A stretch of DNA of 64,000 bases from Hoplostethus atlanticus. Lineage: Eukaryota > Chordata > Actinopteri > Trachichthyiformes > Trachichthyidae. Location of the stretch: the NCBI GenBank assembly GCA_034670405.1, contig JAXDDX010000019.1, forward strand, positions 2,856,501-2,920,500, given 5' to 3'. Both the position numbers and the translations under genes were made by a program. Below are positions 63,201 to 64,000 of the stretch, piece by piece. The notes beneath the pieces are model-generated. The model had not been told where the DNA came from, ran no database searches, and saw only the letters and a list, made by a program, of their open reading frames with translations. Positions within the stretch are counted from its first letter, which is position 1; each line of letters begins with the position of its first letter.

Positions 63201-64000
63201 GCCTTGTTAGAGAGGTTTTCTCATGGGTTAGTGTGTGTGTGTCTGCGTGTGTGTGTTCATGCTTATGGGCATGCATACAGCCGTGTGTTTGTGTGCGACA
63301 AGGCACTGAGTTGCTCCCATTCCTCGAAGCCCCCTGGCACTGGGGAGCATCTGCAGCCCTCTCTTTTCCATATGCCCCGCGCCTCTCCGTCTCACTCAAT
63401 CATTAATTCAGGGTGATTATGAATTAACAACCCACCATCGCTCTTTTTCGCTGTCACATCAACCTGATTTTCTTCATCCCTTTCACATTATTTCTAGTCT
63501 CGGAGACGTCGCTTGGAAGTTTTGGTGTGGCCCCTGATGCCATTGTTAGGCTGGCCAGCTACGGATGAGTTTTTAATGATAACAAGAATAATGGGATACT
63601 ACTGATCGCTGTTGGGAAATTCTCAGCCTGGTCTCATGACAGTTTTGTGAAATGAGCTTCAAGTGCAAAAAAACATGAAATAACTACTTTAACTACCAAA
63701 GTTTTAGTTGCCTAAACTCAACCATTGGCTAACCTTTTCACGTGACAGACAGGTGAAAATGGCGTGTCTGAATTTGTGCAATCGTCACATAATCCTTTAA
63801 TGCTGGAGGAACATAATCTTATTTTTGTCGTAATCTGTGTTTCAGAGTTTGTGCTCGTTTCACAACATTTTGTGTTGGGAATAATCCAACAGGGAGAGCA
63901 GAGAGCAGCGGCCCCCCGGAGCTGGTAGAGATTGGGTGTCTTGGTTGAGGCGGCGGTCTCCCTAATCACCACGACGCCTTGCTGCCCCATAGTTTTGGCT
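60211..64000. other. no gene supported in this interval
   Basis: No exon with family-like content was found on either strand. The stretch 60960-61290 is repeat-free and compositionally even; it is a candidate conserved non-coding element only. Confidence 0.5.
60661..60700. repeat. (GT)n microsatellite
   Basis: About 40 bp with one CA interruption. Confidence 0.92.

Overview
The window is nuclear genomic DNA from a bony fish, very probably a teleost. The evidence is spliced vertebrate genes with GT-AG introns, dense (CA/GT)n microsatellites, and transposon families typical of ray-finned fish: an L2-type LINE with the usual teleost 3' tail, tRNA-derived SINEs, hAT elements, a MITE with long inverted termini and a solo LTR. 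I cannot assign a species. Two protein-coding genes are supported, both on the + strand.

Region 1 (1-15.6 kb) has no gene I can support. It holds microsatellites, a 797-bp hAT element with a perfect 8-bp target duplication (7234-8030), a decayed hAT transposase (about 10.5-11.76 kb), SINE and MITE fragments, and otherwise unrecognised sequence. It is probably upstream intron or flank of the next gene.

Region 2 (15.6-41.8 kb) is frmpd4 (FERM and PDZ domain containing 4, also called Preso), a postsynaptic scaffold. Fifteen coding exons are placed and join in one continuous frame of about 1,987 codons. They encode the first half of a WW domain, a PDZ domain, a FERM domain, an acidic Ser-rich linker with a Homer-type PPxxF motif, and a very long last exon. 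Exon 1 is not in the window and the exon for the second half of the WW domain was not found. The last exon reads about 706 codons past the point that corresponds to the PDZ-ligand C-terminus of human FRMPD4, and this extension ends in a compact helical-looking block. The introns carry an L2 LINE with an uninterrupted RT reading frame, a solo LTR, a decayed second LINE, a MITE, polypyrimidine tracts, and UG or CA repeats lying against several splice sites.

Region 3 (41.8-45 kb) is intergenic. It contains three tRNA-like SINE units, two of them in a partly tandem arrangement and ending in an L2-like tail, and two further SINEs.

Region 4 (45-49.9 kb) is a six-exon gene for a protein of about 265 residues that I do not recognise. 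It has a CpG-rich presumptive promoter and a poly(A) signal at 49892.

Region 5 (49.9-64 kb) has no supported gene. It holds a fold-back inverted repeat, microsatellites, and a (TAG)n array organised in 147-bp higher-order units. Some repeat-poor stretches could be conserved non-coding elements, but this cannot be shown from one sequence.

The two genes show no evident functional link. I see no new multi-gene system. The most interesting points are the long C-terminal extension of frmpd4, the missing WW half-exon, the splice-site microsatellites and the unrecognised 265-aa gene.
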